Origin: Candidatus Omnitrophota bacterium
GTDB taxonomy: Bacteria; Omnitrophota; Gorgyraeia; Velamenicoccales; Velamenicoccaceae
NCBI GenBank assembly: GCA_020052645.1
Contig: JAGVOQ010000009.1
Coordinates: 1-64,000 of the forward strand
Length of the DNA stretch: 64,000 bases
Reading direction: 5' to 3'
Positions within the stretch are counted from its first letter, which is position 1. Each line of letters opens with the position of its first letter. The notes beneath the pieces are model-generated. The model did no database searches. It had not been told where the DNA came from and saw nothing but the letters and a program-made list of their open reading frames with translations. Made by a program: the position numbers and the translations under genes. This document shows positions 10,432 through 20,304 of the stretch, one piece after another.

Positions 10432-10465
10432 AGTATCCTAAAAAACTTAAAAGAGTTTTTTAGGA
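10432..10465. repeat. perfect intergenic hairpin
   Basis: TATCCTAAAAAACT..AGTTTTTTAGGATA. Confidence 0.5.
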
Positions 10466-10617
10466 TAAGCGTCGAGGTTCATTCGCCCCCTAAATTTATT
10501 TCATAACAGTGGGGCTCATGAAGGAAAGAAAACTTTACTCCGTATTTTTCTAAATTAGAGAAATTAATGTAGAAAATCCGGAGTTCACTCGTTCGCCATT
10601 GAAGCAATAGCGAACTC

Positions 10618-11049
10618 ATGAAGGAGGGCATAGGGATGCCGGCACCAAAGGGACGCAAAAGCGAAGACCTAGATTTTCAGATGAGTTTTTACGAGGGCGT
10701 TTTAAAAGAAAATCCGAATTTTGTAGAGGCTTTGATCGCTTTGGGTGAGATCTACACTAAAAAAGGCATGTACGATAAGGGTTTAAAGATTGATAAGAAG
10801 CTTTCCAGATTGCGGCCTGATAATCCCATCATACATTATAATTTGGCCTGCAGCCTTTCTTTGCTCGGAGAACTATCGAATTCATTCAAAGCCATTAAGC
10901 AAGCCATCGAGCTGGGATATAACGATTTTATTTTTATGAATAACGATCCGGATTTGGCCAATTTGCGTAGCGACGAACGTTTTATCGAACTGGTTAAGAA
11001 AGTTAAGGGAGGCTCGCTAAATACTCCTGATGTCCAGCGAAACCGTTAG
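10618..11049 (+). CDS. TPR-repeat protein
   Basis: NPNFVEALIALGEIYTKKGMYDKGLKID..RPDNPIIHYNLACSLSLLGE. Confidence 0.75.
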   Translation: MKEGIGMPAPKGRKSEDLDFQMSFYEGVLKENPNFVEALIALGEIYTKKGMYDKGLKIDKKLSRLRPDNPIIHYNLACSLSLLGELSNSFKAIKQAIELGYNDFIFMNNDPDLANLRSDERFIELVKKVKGGSLNTPDVQRNR

Positions 11050-12166
11050 TTTGAAAACTTCAGCTTCCGCCCAAAAATATCAGGCGATTAAAAATCGCCT
11101 GTTTCTTTTTAATCTTTGTCTTGAATTCGGCTTTCTTATTATTTTTATTGTTTCGGGCGCTTCGCTTTTTTTAAGGGTACGCCTGGCGGAATTGGGCGGC
11201 TCTTTTTTTTCGCTCAATGCTTTATACCTTGTTTGTTTTTGTTCAATCGCTTTTTTTCTTTCGTTGCCTTTGGAGTTTTACGAAGGATTTATTTTAGAAC
11301 ATCGGTTCGGTCTTTCGCGTGAAAGCGGTTTGGCCTGGCTGAAAGATGTGTTAAAGAAATCGTATTTTTCTTTTCTCATCTTTTTGGTTATGGTCGAAGC
11401 GGTTTATTATTTTCTTTTACATTTTCCTGAAACCTGGTGGCTTTGCGCCGCGTTTTTTTGGTTTTTTATAACGGTGGTCCTGACCAAGATTTCACCTCAA
11501 TGGATTTTGCCCCTTTTTTTTCATCCGACCCCGCTTTCGGAAGGATTTCTAAAAGAAAGGATTGAAATGTTCCTAAGCAGGTATTCTATTTCCTGCAAAA
11601 AAGTTTCGGTTCTCGATTTTTCAAAAAAAACTGTCAAAGCCAACGCGCTTGTTGCCGGCCTAGGAGCCTCGAAGGAGATTTTTTTAAGCGACACCCTGGT
11701 TGAGGAATTTTCGCCTGATGAAATTGAGGTTGTGCTGGCTCATGAGATCGGCCATTATATCCATCGTGATTCTTTTAAATTAATCGGCGTAAATCTCGTT
11801 ACGACGGTTATTTCTTATTTTATAACAAGCATTTTTTTTAACAGGCTTGTTTCTTTTTTCGGCCTAAACGGAATAAGCGACGTGGCGGGCCTGCCGCTTT
11901 TATTGATAAGTTTTATTTTTTTGAGCATGATTCTCTTGCCTTTGCAAAATGGTATGGCGAGGGCGCTGGAGCATAGGGCGGATGTTTTTTCTGTTTGCGC
12001 CACAGGAAATCCAAAGGCTTTCGTTTCCGCCATGATGCGGCTGGGCGAAAAAAATCTTTCTGAATTTTCTCCGTCTAAGATTAAAGAGATATTTTTGTAT
12101 GATCATCCGCCTTTGTCCAAAAGAATCGAATGGGCCGAAGGCCTGTACGATGCAAAAAATCCATGA
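11030..12166 (+). CDS. M48-family membrane zinc metallopeptidase (Ste24/HtpX-like)
   Basis: VVLAHEIGHYIHRD HExxH motif, multiple TM segments, EHRADVFS. Confidence 0.9.
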   Translation: MSSETVSLKTSASAQKYQAIKNRLFLFNLCLEFGFLIIFIVSGASLFLRVRLAELGGSFFSLNALYLVCFCSIAFFLSLPLEFYEGFILEHRFGLSRESGLAWLKDVLKKSYFSFLIFLVMVEAVYYFLLHFPETWWLCAAFFWFFITVVLTKISPQWILPLFFHPTPLSEGFLKERIEMFLSRYSISCKKVSVLDFSKKTVKANALVAGLGASKEIFLSDTLVEEFSPDEIEVVLAHEIGHYIHRDSFKLIGVNLVTTVISYFITSIFFNRLVSFFGLNGISDVAGLPLLLISFIFLSMILLPLQNGMARALEHRADVFSVCATGNPKAFVSAMMRLGEKNLSEFSPSKIKEIFLYDHPPLSKRIEWAEGLYDAKNP

Positions 12167-14085
12167 AAAAAAATAATCCCAGCGATCGAAGACGATATAC
12201 AAGGCTTGACCATCTCATCCCTGTTGAATTTCAATTTTGTGATTCTAATCAGAAACTCGGCGATTCAAAATGGTATCACGCGTTTAGCCAGGATATCGGC
12301 CAGGGCGGGTTGCGTTTGACGGTTAACCATCTTTCGGAGGCGGAAGTTCTTCTTTTAAATGATAAAACTGTTTTATTGTCGCTGCTCGTTCATATTCCTG
12401 TAGGGGAAAAAGAAATACACGCCACGGCTCACGCTGTTTGGTTCCAGGAGTTAAAAAAAGAACCTTTTCGCCAGGTGGCCATTGGGATCTCCTATGAATC
12501 GATTCATCCGAAAGACAGGCAAAGACTTCTGCAGTATGTCTATTTTAGGAGGTTGATCAAGACATTGGCTGTTGTGTTCACGATTTTTTTAGGTGTTGTT
12601 GTTGTCGGTACCGGGTTTCTAGATGTCCGTTTACGCTTTGAAAACGAACAGCTTTTGAAGAATTTATCTTCTAATTTTCAGCACACGGATTTATTAGAAA
12701 AAAACAGGGATAGTTTGAAATTACAGATGGATAGCCTTCAGTTTTTATTGTCTCAGTCTGACCGTAAGATTGAAAGGTTACAGAAGCAGTTGGTTCTTGT
12801 GCGTGCAGATGACCACGCGTCGACGCTTCGTTTAAAAGAGACTTTGGTTTTTTTAAGAAAAAATCAGGAGGCATTTAAGACGGATTTGTCGAAGCTGAAA
12901 GAGGAAAAAAATCTCGCCGATAATAATGTCATGGTTCAGAGAAAGGAGATGTCTCTTTTGGAAAATAAAATTTTGGATAAATTATATCACTGGCTCTCTG
13001 TCCATCAGAATCGCCTGACAGGTTTGATATCCAGTTATGAAGGCGCTGCGGCTGTCGAAGATTGGGCTTTTACTTATGACCAGGCTTTGGCGGTCATCGC
13101 CTTTGTCCATGCCAGGGATTTTTCAGCAGCATCAAAGATTTTAGATTTTTATCTAAGCGCACAAAAGATCGACAATGGGGCGGTGGCTAATGCGTATTAC
13201 GCCTCTAATGGTGAAATTGCCGAATGTGTCGCGCATGCAGGCCCAAATATCTGGCTGGCTTTAGCCATGGCGCACTATATGGATAAAACTAAAGATATGC
13301 GCTATTTGTCGTTTGTTGAAGGTCTGGCGCGTTGGTTATTTTCTTATCAGGATGCGGATGGAGGTCTAAAAGGCGGTCCGACAATAGCCTGGTATAGCAC
13401 AGAACATAACTTAGACGCGTATGCTTTTTATAAGATGTTAGCTAAATTGACACAGGATCAGTCTTATGAGCAACGCGCCCAGCAGACTTTGTCCTGGTTG
13501 AATAAGAATGCTTTTTCACGGCTTGGTGCGCCGCTGATTAAGAGAGGGAAAGGGGATGCTACGATCGCCACAGATACTTACGCGTGGTCAATTACAGCCA
13601 TCGGCCCTTCCATGTTGGCAGCCCAGGGCATGAATCCCGACGAAATTATGGAATTTGCGATTAATCATTGCAGTGTAAGCGTTGATTATACAAAGATGGA
13701 TGGTGCTAAAGCTAGGATCAAGGGGTTTGATTTTGCCAAAAGCGAACATATGGCGCGCGGTGGTGTAATCTCGTGCGAATGGACCGCTCAGATGATCCTG
13801 GCAATGAAAATTATGGCCCAGGCGCATCAACAGGAGGGACGCGAAGATAAGGCCTTGGCTTATAGCCGTTTGGCCGAAGCTTATATTTCGGATTTGAGTA
13901 AAATGATTATTACCAGCCCTTCTCCTGTCGGGCAGGGAGATTTTTGTCTTCCTTATGCTTCTCATGAATCTGCAGATACAGGGCATGGATGGCGTACTCC
14001 TGAGGGGCGTAAGACCGGTTCAGTGGCTGCTACGACGTATGCGATTTTAGCCATGAGAGGGATCAATCCCTTAAGATTGGAATGA
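12163..14085 (+). CDS. PilZ-domain protein with coiled coil and alpha/alpha-toroid-like C-terminal domain
   Basis: DRRRYTRLDHLIPVEF PilZ start; TM segment; coiled coil; (GG)LKGGP.. repeats typical of six-hairpin folds. Confidence 0.65.
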   Translation: MKKNNPSDRRRYTRLDHLIPVEFQFCDSNQKLGDSKWYHAFSQDIGQGGLRLTVNHLSEAEVLLLNDKTVLLSLLVHIPVGEKEIHATAHAVWFQELKKEPFRQVAIGISYESIHPKDRQRLLQYVYFRRLIKTLAVVFTIFLGVVVVGTGFLDVRLRFENEQLLKNLSSNFQHTDLLEKNRDSLKLQMDSLQFLLSQSDRKIERLQKQLVLVRADDHASTLRLKETLVFLRKNQEAFKTDLSKLKEEKNLADNNVMVQRKEMSLLENKILDKLYHWLSVHQNRLTGLISSYEGAAAVEDWAFTYDQALAVIAFVHARDFSAASKILDFYLSAQKIDNGAVANAYYASNGEIAECVAHAGPNIWLALAMAHYMDKTKDMRYLSFVEGLARWLFSYQDADGGLKGGPTIAWYSTEHNLDAYAFYKMLAKLTQDQSYEQRAQQTLSWLNKNAFSRLGAPLIKRGKGDATIATDTYAWSITAIGPSMLAAQGMNPDEIMEFAINHCSVSVDYTKMDGAKARIKGFDFAKSEHMARGGVISCEWTAQMILAMKIMAQAHQQEGREDKALAYSRLAEAYISDLSKMIITSPSPVGQGDFCLPYASHESADTGHGWRTPEGRKTGSVAATTYAILAMRGINPLRLE

Positions 14086-14744
14086 TTGAAAAACAGAGAT
14101 TGTTAAAGGTTTACGAGAAGCTTTATCGCGCCTTCGGACCTCAGGGTTGGTGGCCGGCAGATACAGCTTTTGAGGTGATCCTGGGTGCTATTCTGACCCA
14201 GAGTACTTCCTGGCAGAATGTCGAACGCGCCATCACGAATCTAAAAAATGCCAATTCTCTGTCGTTTAAGAAATTATCAAAAATGAAAATGCATCGGCTG
14301 GCGCAATTGATAAAGCCCGCCGGTTATTATAATGTAAAAGCAAAGAGGTTAAAAAATTTTATTTTGTTCCTTAAAAAAAATTATTCCGGAGACCTTAACC
14401 GGATGAAGAAAAAAGATACTCTTGTTTTGCGCCGGCAACTTTTGTCCATTTGCGGCATTGGGCCTGAAACTGCGGATTCAATTCTTTTGTATGCTTTGCA
14501 AAAACCTGTTTTTGTGGTAGATGCTTATACGCGGCGCATATTTTCAAGGCATGGTTTTGTGGAAAAAGATGTTGATTATGAAACCCTGCAGCGTCTTTTC
14601 ACGCGAGCGTTGCCGTCTCAAAACAGGCTGTTCAATGAATACCATGCGCTTTTGGTGCGCCTGGGAAAAGAATTCTGCAAAAAAACAAAAATGAAGTGCC
14701 CGGCATGCCCCTTAGGGGGCGCGATGGGGCGTCTTTCTCTTTAA
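14082..14744 (+). CDS. endonuclease III-family (HhH-GPD) protein
   Basis: ILTQSTSWQNVERAI, LLSICGIGPETADSILLYAL..FVVDAYTRRIFSRHG; C-x6-C-x2-C C-terminus. Confidence 0.85.
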   Translation: MIEKQRLLKVYEKLYRAFGPQGWWPADTAFEVILGAILTQSTSWQNVERAITNLKNANSLSFKKLSKMKMHRLAQLIKPAGYYNVKAKRLKNFILFLKKNYSGDLNRMKKKDTLVLRRQLLSICGIGPETADSILLYALQKPVFVVDAYTRRIFSRHGFVEKDVDYETLQRLFTRALPSQNRLFNEYHALLVRLGKEFCKKTKMKCPACPLGGAMGRLSL

Positions 14745-14872
14745 GAATCATTGAGCCGTGTTGTTAAAAACGAATAAGAGTTTTATTTTTTTAGCCTGGT
14801 ATAATTATTGAAAGCTCGGTTTTTTATTTAAGAAGAGTTTGTTGGTTCTAAAAGAGAAGATGAGGTGCTTTT

Positions 14873-16348
14873 ATGAAGTCATTATTGACCAAGAGAACCC
14901 TTGCCTTAGGTCTTTTGTTTTTTTTCGCCTTTTCTTTGAGGTTTTCTTTTATAAGCAAGGGTCCTTTTCACTACGATGCCCTTGATTTGGCGTTGGCTTC
15001 TCAAAAGACGCTTGAGACCGGAAGGCTTGTTTACGAGTCCCACGGGACTGGGTTCCCTTTGACGGTCCTTGCCGGGGCGTTCACCCTTAAATTCTTAAAA
15101 TTTTTTGGCAGTACTGATCCTGTATTCAGTGTAAATTTTATGAGTGTTGTCACCGGGGCCCTGGGCGTTATTATTTTATTTTTCTTGGTTGAGAGGCTTT
15201 TTGGTTTTCGAAGAGCTATTTTTTCAGCAGCGCTTTTTTCCTGTTTCGGGCCGTATGTTGCGATCTCGACTTTTGGCAAGAGCCTGACATTAAGCATCTG
15301 TTTTGCCCTGGCCAGTATTTATTATATGCTGCGGTTCTTAGAAGAAAATAAGCATCATCATTTTCTTTACTCCGCGGTGTTCTTGGGATTTTGTATGGCG
15401 GCCAGGCTTTCTGATGTCCTTATCGCTTTGCCGATTTTATATATTTATTTTAGCTTCAAACCTTTGACGTATATACGAATTAAGTTTTTTGTCGTTTATG
15501 CGATTATCGTTCTGTTCGTCGGAGGGTTTTGGTATGTACCGTTACTTTTAGATAGAGGGCTCAATCCTTTTATTACTATTTTGTCCACTGGGTCTCAGGC
15601 TCAGTATTTGGGAGTTTTTTCTGAGCTTTTGGGGCTAGCGTCTTATTGGTTGACGATTATTTTTCAGCCTTCAGGATTGATATTGATTGTGGCGGGTTTT
15701 TTATCATTAATTGTGAAAGCGAAGAGAAAAGAATTCTTTTTTCTCCTGATCTGGTTTTTATCTCTTCATTTATTTTACGGCAATGTTTCTTCTATGGGTT
15801 TAAGATATTTGGTCATCGCTTGGATCCCATTGATCATCGCCCAGGGGGTTTTCTTAGGAAGCTTAAAAGGAAAGAGGGTTGTTGCGGCGGGCATTGTCGT
15901 GTTTCTTATCATAGCTGTTCAGTTTATTGAATTTGCCCCTGCTTTAGAATTCAGGCATCGTCATGCGTTGCAAAAAAGTTTCGCAGAGTGGGTCGCAAAA
16001 AAAACACCACCTGATGCTGTTATTATCGCGATGGATGAAAGTTTATTTTTAAGGTATTACGGCAAGAGGAATACACTTGCGCATCCGATCACCACAAGCC
16101 GGAATTTTATGGATAATTATTTTGATAATAATGTTGATCGCCTGCTTCAGGAAGGACGCGATGTCTACGTGATCTCGACGGCTTTCTTGACCTATGATCC
16201 AAAAGAATTATTTCGCGAAGAACTTTTTAACAGGTATGATGTGATTTTAGTCGGAGAGCATAGAAACGAAGATTGGCATCATGCTTTGCTGCATCTGGAA
16301 ATATTTAATGAGCAGCTCTATCAACTGAAATGGAAGTCTTATTCATGA
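14873..16348 (+). CDS. polytopic glycosyltransferase (GT39/PMT-like)
   Basis: FHYDALDLALASQ near N-terminus and ~10 TM segments. Confidence 0.65.
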   Translation: MKSLLTKRTLALGLLFFFAFSLRFSFISKGPFHYDALDLALASQKTLETGRLVYESHGTGFPLTVLAGAFTLKFLKFFGSTDPVFSVNFMSVVTGALGVIILFFLVERLFGFRRAIFSAALFSCFGPYVAISTFGKSLTLSICFALASIYYMLRFLEENKHHHFLYSAVFLGFCMAARLSDVLIALPILYIYFSFKPLTYIRIKFFVVYAIIVLFVGGFWYVPLLLDRGLNPFITILSTGSQAQYLGVFSELLGLASYWLTIIFQPSGLILIVAGFLSLIVKAKRKEFFFLLIWFLSLHLFYGNVSSMGLRYLVIAWIPLIIAQGVFLGSLKGKRVVAAGIVVFLIIAVQFIEFAPALEFRHRHALQKSFAEWVAKKTPPDAVIIAMDESLFLRYYGKRNTLAHPITTSRNFMDNYFDNNVDRLLQEGRDVYVISTAFLTYDPKELFREELFNRYDVILVGEHRNEDWHHALLHLEIFNEQLYQLKWKSYS

Positions 16349-17253
16349 AAAAAAAATCAGGTGTTGTAGCGATCATCGGTCGTCCCAATGTTGGCAAGTC
16401 GACTCTCTTGAACCGTTTGGTAGGCGAAAAGGTAGCGATTGTTTCGTCTATCCCGCAGACAACGCGCAATCAGATACGGGCGATTCTTAATAATGAGCAG
16501 GGCCAAATCGTTTTTATAGATACGCCGGGGCTGCATGTCTCCAGGCATGCATTAGATCGAGCCATGACGAGCGCGATCACTGATTCTCTCATGGGGGCTG
16601 ATGTTGTTATTCATCTTGTCGATGCGACAGAGCAGATTGGTGAAGAAGAGGCGTTGGTGATGGAGCGATTGGGGAAGCTGACGGTTCCTATTGTTTTAGC
16701 GCTTAATAAAATTGATAGAAGCCCAAGACATCTCGAGGATTATCTTCACATGTGGGAAAAAAAACTCAAAAAACCTTTAAGCGAAATGACGCATCGCGTT
16801 GTGCCGATTCCGATGTCAGCCTTAGTAGGGACTAATGTCGATGCGTTGCTAAAAGAATTGTTCAAGCGGCTGCCTGAAGGCGAGCCCCTATATCCTGAAA
16901 ACGTTTTAACTGATTTTCCCCGTCAGCTGACGATTCAGGATATTATTCGCGAAAAACTTCTTCTTTATATCAGAGAAGAGCTGCCTTTTTCTGTCGCTGT
17001 TTTTGCTGAAGAGATTGTCGAACGGAGCAAGAAACTCACCTATGTAAAGGCGTCTATTTTGGTTGAACGCGAATCTCAAAAGGCCATCGTCATAGGGCAT
17101 AAGGGAGAGCTTTTAAAAAAGGTGGGAGAGGCTGCGAGAAAAGAACTGGAAAAAATGTACGAAAAAAAGTTTTATCTAGACCTTTGGGTGGATGTTGATA
17201 AAGGCTGGAAGCAAAATAACGGACTTTTGAGGCAGATGGGATACATTCTTTAA
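16345..17253 (+). CDS. era: GTPase Era
   Basis: GRPNVGKSTLLN, QTTRNQIRA, DTPGLH, LNKID, C-terminal KH domain. Confidence 0.97.
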   Translation: MKKKSGVVAIIGRPNVGKSTLLNRLVGEKVAIVSSIPQTTRNQIRAILNNEQGQIVFIDTPGLHVSRHALDRAMTSAITDSLMGADVVIHLVDATEQIGEEEALVMERLGKLTVPIVLALNKIDRSPRHLEDYLHMWEKKLKKPLSEMTHRVVPIPMSALVGTNVDALLKELFKRLPEGEPLYPENVLTDFPRQLTIQDIIREKLLLYIREELPFSVAVFAEEIVERSKKLTYVKASILVERESQKAIVIGHKGELLKKVGEAARKELEKMYEKKFYLDLWVDVDKGWKQNNGLLRQMGYIL

Positions 17254-17349
17254 AAGAATAATAGTTTTAAGTTTCACGTCTATGCATTTTGACGTGTGAC
17301 CTGTCCCCTTCGAGGAGGCTTGCGCACTGACCTGTAGCGGAATGGTGAG

Positions 17350-18492
17350 ATGATTAACAAAAAACGTCTTATTAAATTAACGCAAGATTTGGTTAAGATC
17401 AATTCGGAGAATCCTCCGGGTGATGAGCGGCAATTGGTTGCTTTCGTGGCGCGCACTCTTAAAAAAATGGGGCTTAAACATAAGATTTATACATTCAGTC
17501 CCAAGAGGGATAATATTTTAGCGGTTTTAAAAGGCAAGGACAGGACAAAATCGCTTTTGTTGACGCCTCATTTGGATACGGTCCCTGCGGGGCAAGGGTG
17601 GCACGCTTCTCCTTTTTCAGGCGAGATACGAAAGGCGCGTCTTTATGGCCGCGGGGCAACTGACTGTAAAGTCAATTGTGCTGTTGCTTTGGAAGTTTTG
17701 AACAGTTTGATCGAGGATAATTTTAAACCCGAGCATGACATTATCTTTTTGGCCACCGCTGATGAAGAGACAGGGTCTTTGAAGGGGCTTATCCCGATTT
17801 TGGAAAAAAATATCGTTCGTCCTGCCGCGGCCCTCATCCTGGATGCGGATGAATTCAATGTTATTATCGCCCAAAAGGGATTGCTTCATTTAAAAGTTTC
17901 TGTGAAGGGCCGTAAGGCCCATGGGGCATATCCTGAACGAGGCATTAATGCCATTGATCAGGCTGTACGCCTGATCAATATTTTAAAAAGAATGAAATTT
18001 TCTTATTCCCCTCATCGTCTTTTAAAACCTCCGACGGTTAACATCGGCACGATCTGTGGCGGAGACAAGGTGAATATGGTCGCGGATTGGTGTTTTTTTG
18101 AAGCGGACTTGAGATTTTTGCCCGGAATGCAGGCGCGTTTGATCTTAGCAAAAGTAAAAAAAGCCTTTGATAAAACAAAGATATCTTATTCCTTAAAAAT
18201 AAATGACGTTCAGTATCCGTATGAGATCAGCCCGAAGCATCCTCTTGTGTCATCGCTTAAAGAAGCAGCTCAAACGATTGTTAAAGAATCAAGAGTCAAG
18301 GGCAGCGAAGGCGCGACAGTCATTACTTTTTTTAAAAAGAAAAATATCCCTGCGGTTGCGACCGGGTATGGGGTTTCGGGGTGCGCGCATATCACGGACG
18401 AATATGTAACCTTAGGTAACCTTTACCGCGGTGCTTTAGTATTGGAACGTTTTGTTAAGATGTTTGATAAAAAGATAGAAGATAGAAGATAG
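17350..18492 (+). CDS. M20-family peptidase (ArgE/DapE/CPG2)
   Basis: LLTPHLDTVPAGQGWHASPFSGEI, GRGATDCKVNCAVAL, ADEETGS. Confidence 0.9.
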   Translation: MINKKRLIKLTQDLVKINSENPPGDERQLVAFVARTLKKMGLKHKIYTFSPKRDNILAVLKGKDRTKSLLLTPHLDTVPAGQGWHASPFSGEIRKARLYGRGATDCKVNCAVALEVLNSLIEDNFKPEHDIIFLATADEETGSLKGLIPILEKNIVRPAAALILDADEFNVIIAQKGLLHLKVSVKGRKAHGAYPERGINAIDQAVRLINILKRMKFSYSPHRLLKPPTVNIGTICGGDKVNMVADWCFFEADLRFLPGMQARLILAKVKKAFDKTKISYSLKINDVQYPYEISPKHPLVSSLKEAAQTIVKESRVKGSEGATVITFFKKKNIPAVATGYGVSGCAHITDEYVTLGNLYRGALVLERFVKMFDKKIEDRR

Positions 18493-18583
18493 AAGATACC
18501 TGCCTGCCGGCAGGCAGGGAAGATAGAAAGAGATTAAAGACTAAAAAGTTTTATCCATTTTCGATTTTCTATCTTCCATTTTC
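18471..18583. repeat. intergenic inverted repeat built from degenerate heptamers
   Basis: left GAAGATA x4 interrupted by a 20-bp palindrome; right CATTTTC GATTTTC TATCTTC CATTTTC (18556-18583). Confidence 0.7.
18499..18518. repeat. 20-bp perfect GC palindrome
   Basis: CCTGCCTGCCGGCAGGCAGG, flanked on both sides by GAAGATA. Confidence 0.75.
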
Positions 18584-18651
18584 AAACTTTTCAATTATCA
18601 AAAAACAAAAGCAATTGAAGAATTAATAAAAAAAGGCTAGAATAGGTTCCT

Positions 18652-19620
18652 ATGAAAAATATTATAGTTAACAAAAGGCCTCGTTTGAAAAATCCTATTC
18701 TTGTAGCTGCCTGGCCTGGGATGGGGGATGTGGCTTTGAAGGCCGCTCTGTATTTAAAGGATAAGCTTTCTTGCGTGGAATTCGCCTCAATGTCCGCAGA
18801 GGAGTATTTTCACCCTTCAGGCGTATGGATCGATAACTCACTTGTTCATATCCCTGAACAGACGGTGGGAAAATTCTATTTTTATAAAAATTCCGCGTCT
18901 GGCCCGGATATCGTGATTTTTTTAAGCGACGCGCAGCCTTTTATTGAAAAAGGGCACAGTTATGCTAAAGAGATCGTTGATTTTGCTCTATCTTTAAAGA
19001 TTAAAATGATCTATACGTTTGCGGCCATGCCTTTGCCGATGGAACACACCCAAATGCCTCAGGTTCATGTGGCAGCGACAAGCAAAGAACTTTGCGATTC
19101 TTTTTCCAAAAAGAATCTTAAGTTGATGGTTACAGGGCAGATCAGCGGTTTGAATGGTTTAATTTTGGGCGTGGCCAAAGAAAAAGGGATCGATGGGGTT
19201 TGCCTTTTAGGCGAGATACCTATTTATACGATCCAGATCGAAAACCCCTTAGCTTCGATGGCTGTCCTTTCTGTCTTAACTCAAACCCTCGGGCTAACTT
19301 GTGATCTTTCAGATCTGCGTAAGCATGCAGAAGAAATTAATCAGGAAATAGAGCACCTGATCGAGTATTTAAAAAATCCTCCTGAAGAAGAGAGGCCGAT
19401 CGATGAAACCGAAGTGGATCTGTTTAAAAAGGGCCTCGCCGACGCGCCTAGCCTTCCTGATTCCGCCCGAAGCCGTATTGATGAGCTTTTTATTCTTGCC
19501 AAGAAAGATCTTTCCAAGGCCATGGAGCTTAAGAAAGAATTGGACAAGTGGAATATTTACGAAAAATACGAAGATCATTTTCTCGATTTATTTAAAAAAC
19601 CTCCCAAGAAACAAAATTAA
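18652..19620 (+). CDS. PAC2-family (proteasome-assembly-chaperone-like) protein
   Basis: LVAAWPGMGDVALKAALYL, GEIPIYTIQIENPLAS. Confidence 0.8.
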   Translation: MKNIIVNKRPRLKNPILVAAWPGMGDVALKAALYLKDKLSCVEFASMSAEEYFHPSGVWIDNSLVHIPEQTVGKFYFYKNSASGPDIVIFLSDAQPFIEKGHSYAKEIVDFALSLKIKMIYTFAAMPLPMEHTQMPQVHVAATSKELCDSFSKKNLKLMVTGQISGLNGLILGVAKEKGIDGVCLLGEIPIYTIQIENPLASMAVLSVLTQTLGLTCDLSDLRKHAEEINQEIEHLIEYLKNPPEEERPIDETEVDLFKKGLADAPSLPDSARSRIDELFILAKKDLSKAMELKKELDKWNIYEKYEDHFLDLFKKPPKKQN

Positions 19621-19695
19621 AACGGCGTTTTTGCGTTTTTCATATCCACGCTGGCGAAGAAACCAATTATCAAAACAATAACGTGAGGGTCATGG

Positions 19696-20304
19696 ATGGC
19701 ACTTAAGCTGATTTTATGCGATTTGGGCAATGTGCTTATTCGTTTTGATCATCGTATTGCCGTTAAGAAGATCCTTGCCCACACCTCAAAGACTTTTGAC
19801 CAGGCCTACTCGATTTTTTTTGATTCGCCTTTGACGAAAGATTTCGAAGAGGGAAAGATATCTTCAGAAATTTTTTTCAAAGAATTGACGGCAAAGCTTG
19901 ATTTAAGAAATTTAACATTTAAGGATTTTGTCCCGCTTTGGAATGATATTTTTTTTGATAACCCCGGGATCGAAGCGCTGCTTTTGGCCCTAAGACGCCG
20001 CTATCACTTACACATGATTTCCAATATCAATGTGTTGCATCATGCCTATCTTTGTGAAACATACCCTAAGATTTTCAATTTTTTTGACAAAGTATATCTT
20101 TCTTATGAGGTGGGTTGTTGTAAGCCTGACGTCGCGATCTATAAGCGCGCGGTTTTGGAATGCGGATATCAATTTGATGAAACCCTTTATACGGATGACC
20201 GAGCGGATCTTATTGAAGAAGCAAGAAAAATCGGGATCCCATCGGTTTTATTTAAAGGCGTAAAAGATTTAAAAAAAGAATTAGAGAAAAAAAATATTTT
20301 ATGA
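19696..20304 (+). CDS. HAD-superfamily hydrolase
   Basis: LILCDLGNVLIRFD, MISNINVLHHAY, GCCKPDVAIYKRA, YTDDRADLIEEA. Confidence 0.9.
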   Translation: MALKLILCDLGNVLIRFDHRIAVKKILAHTSKTFDQAYSIFFDSPLTKDFEEGKISSEIFFKELTAKLDLRNLTFKDFVPLWNDIFFDNPGIEALLLALRRRYHLHMISNINVLHHAYLCETYPKIFNFFDKVYLSYEVGCCKPDVAIYKRAVLECGYQFDETLYTDDRADLIEEARKIGIPSVLFKGVKDLKKELEKKNIL

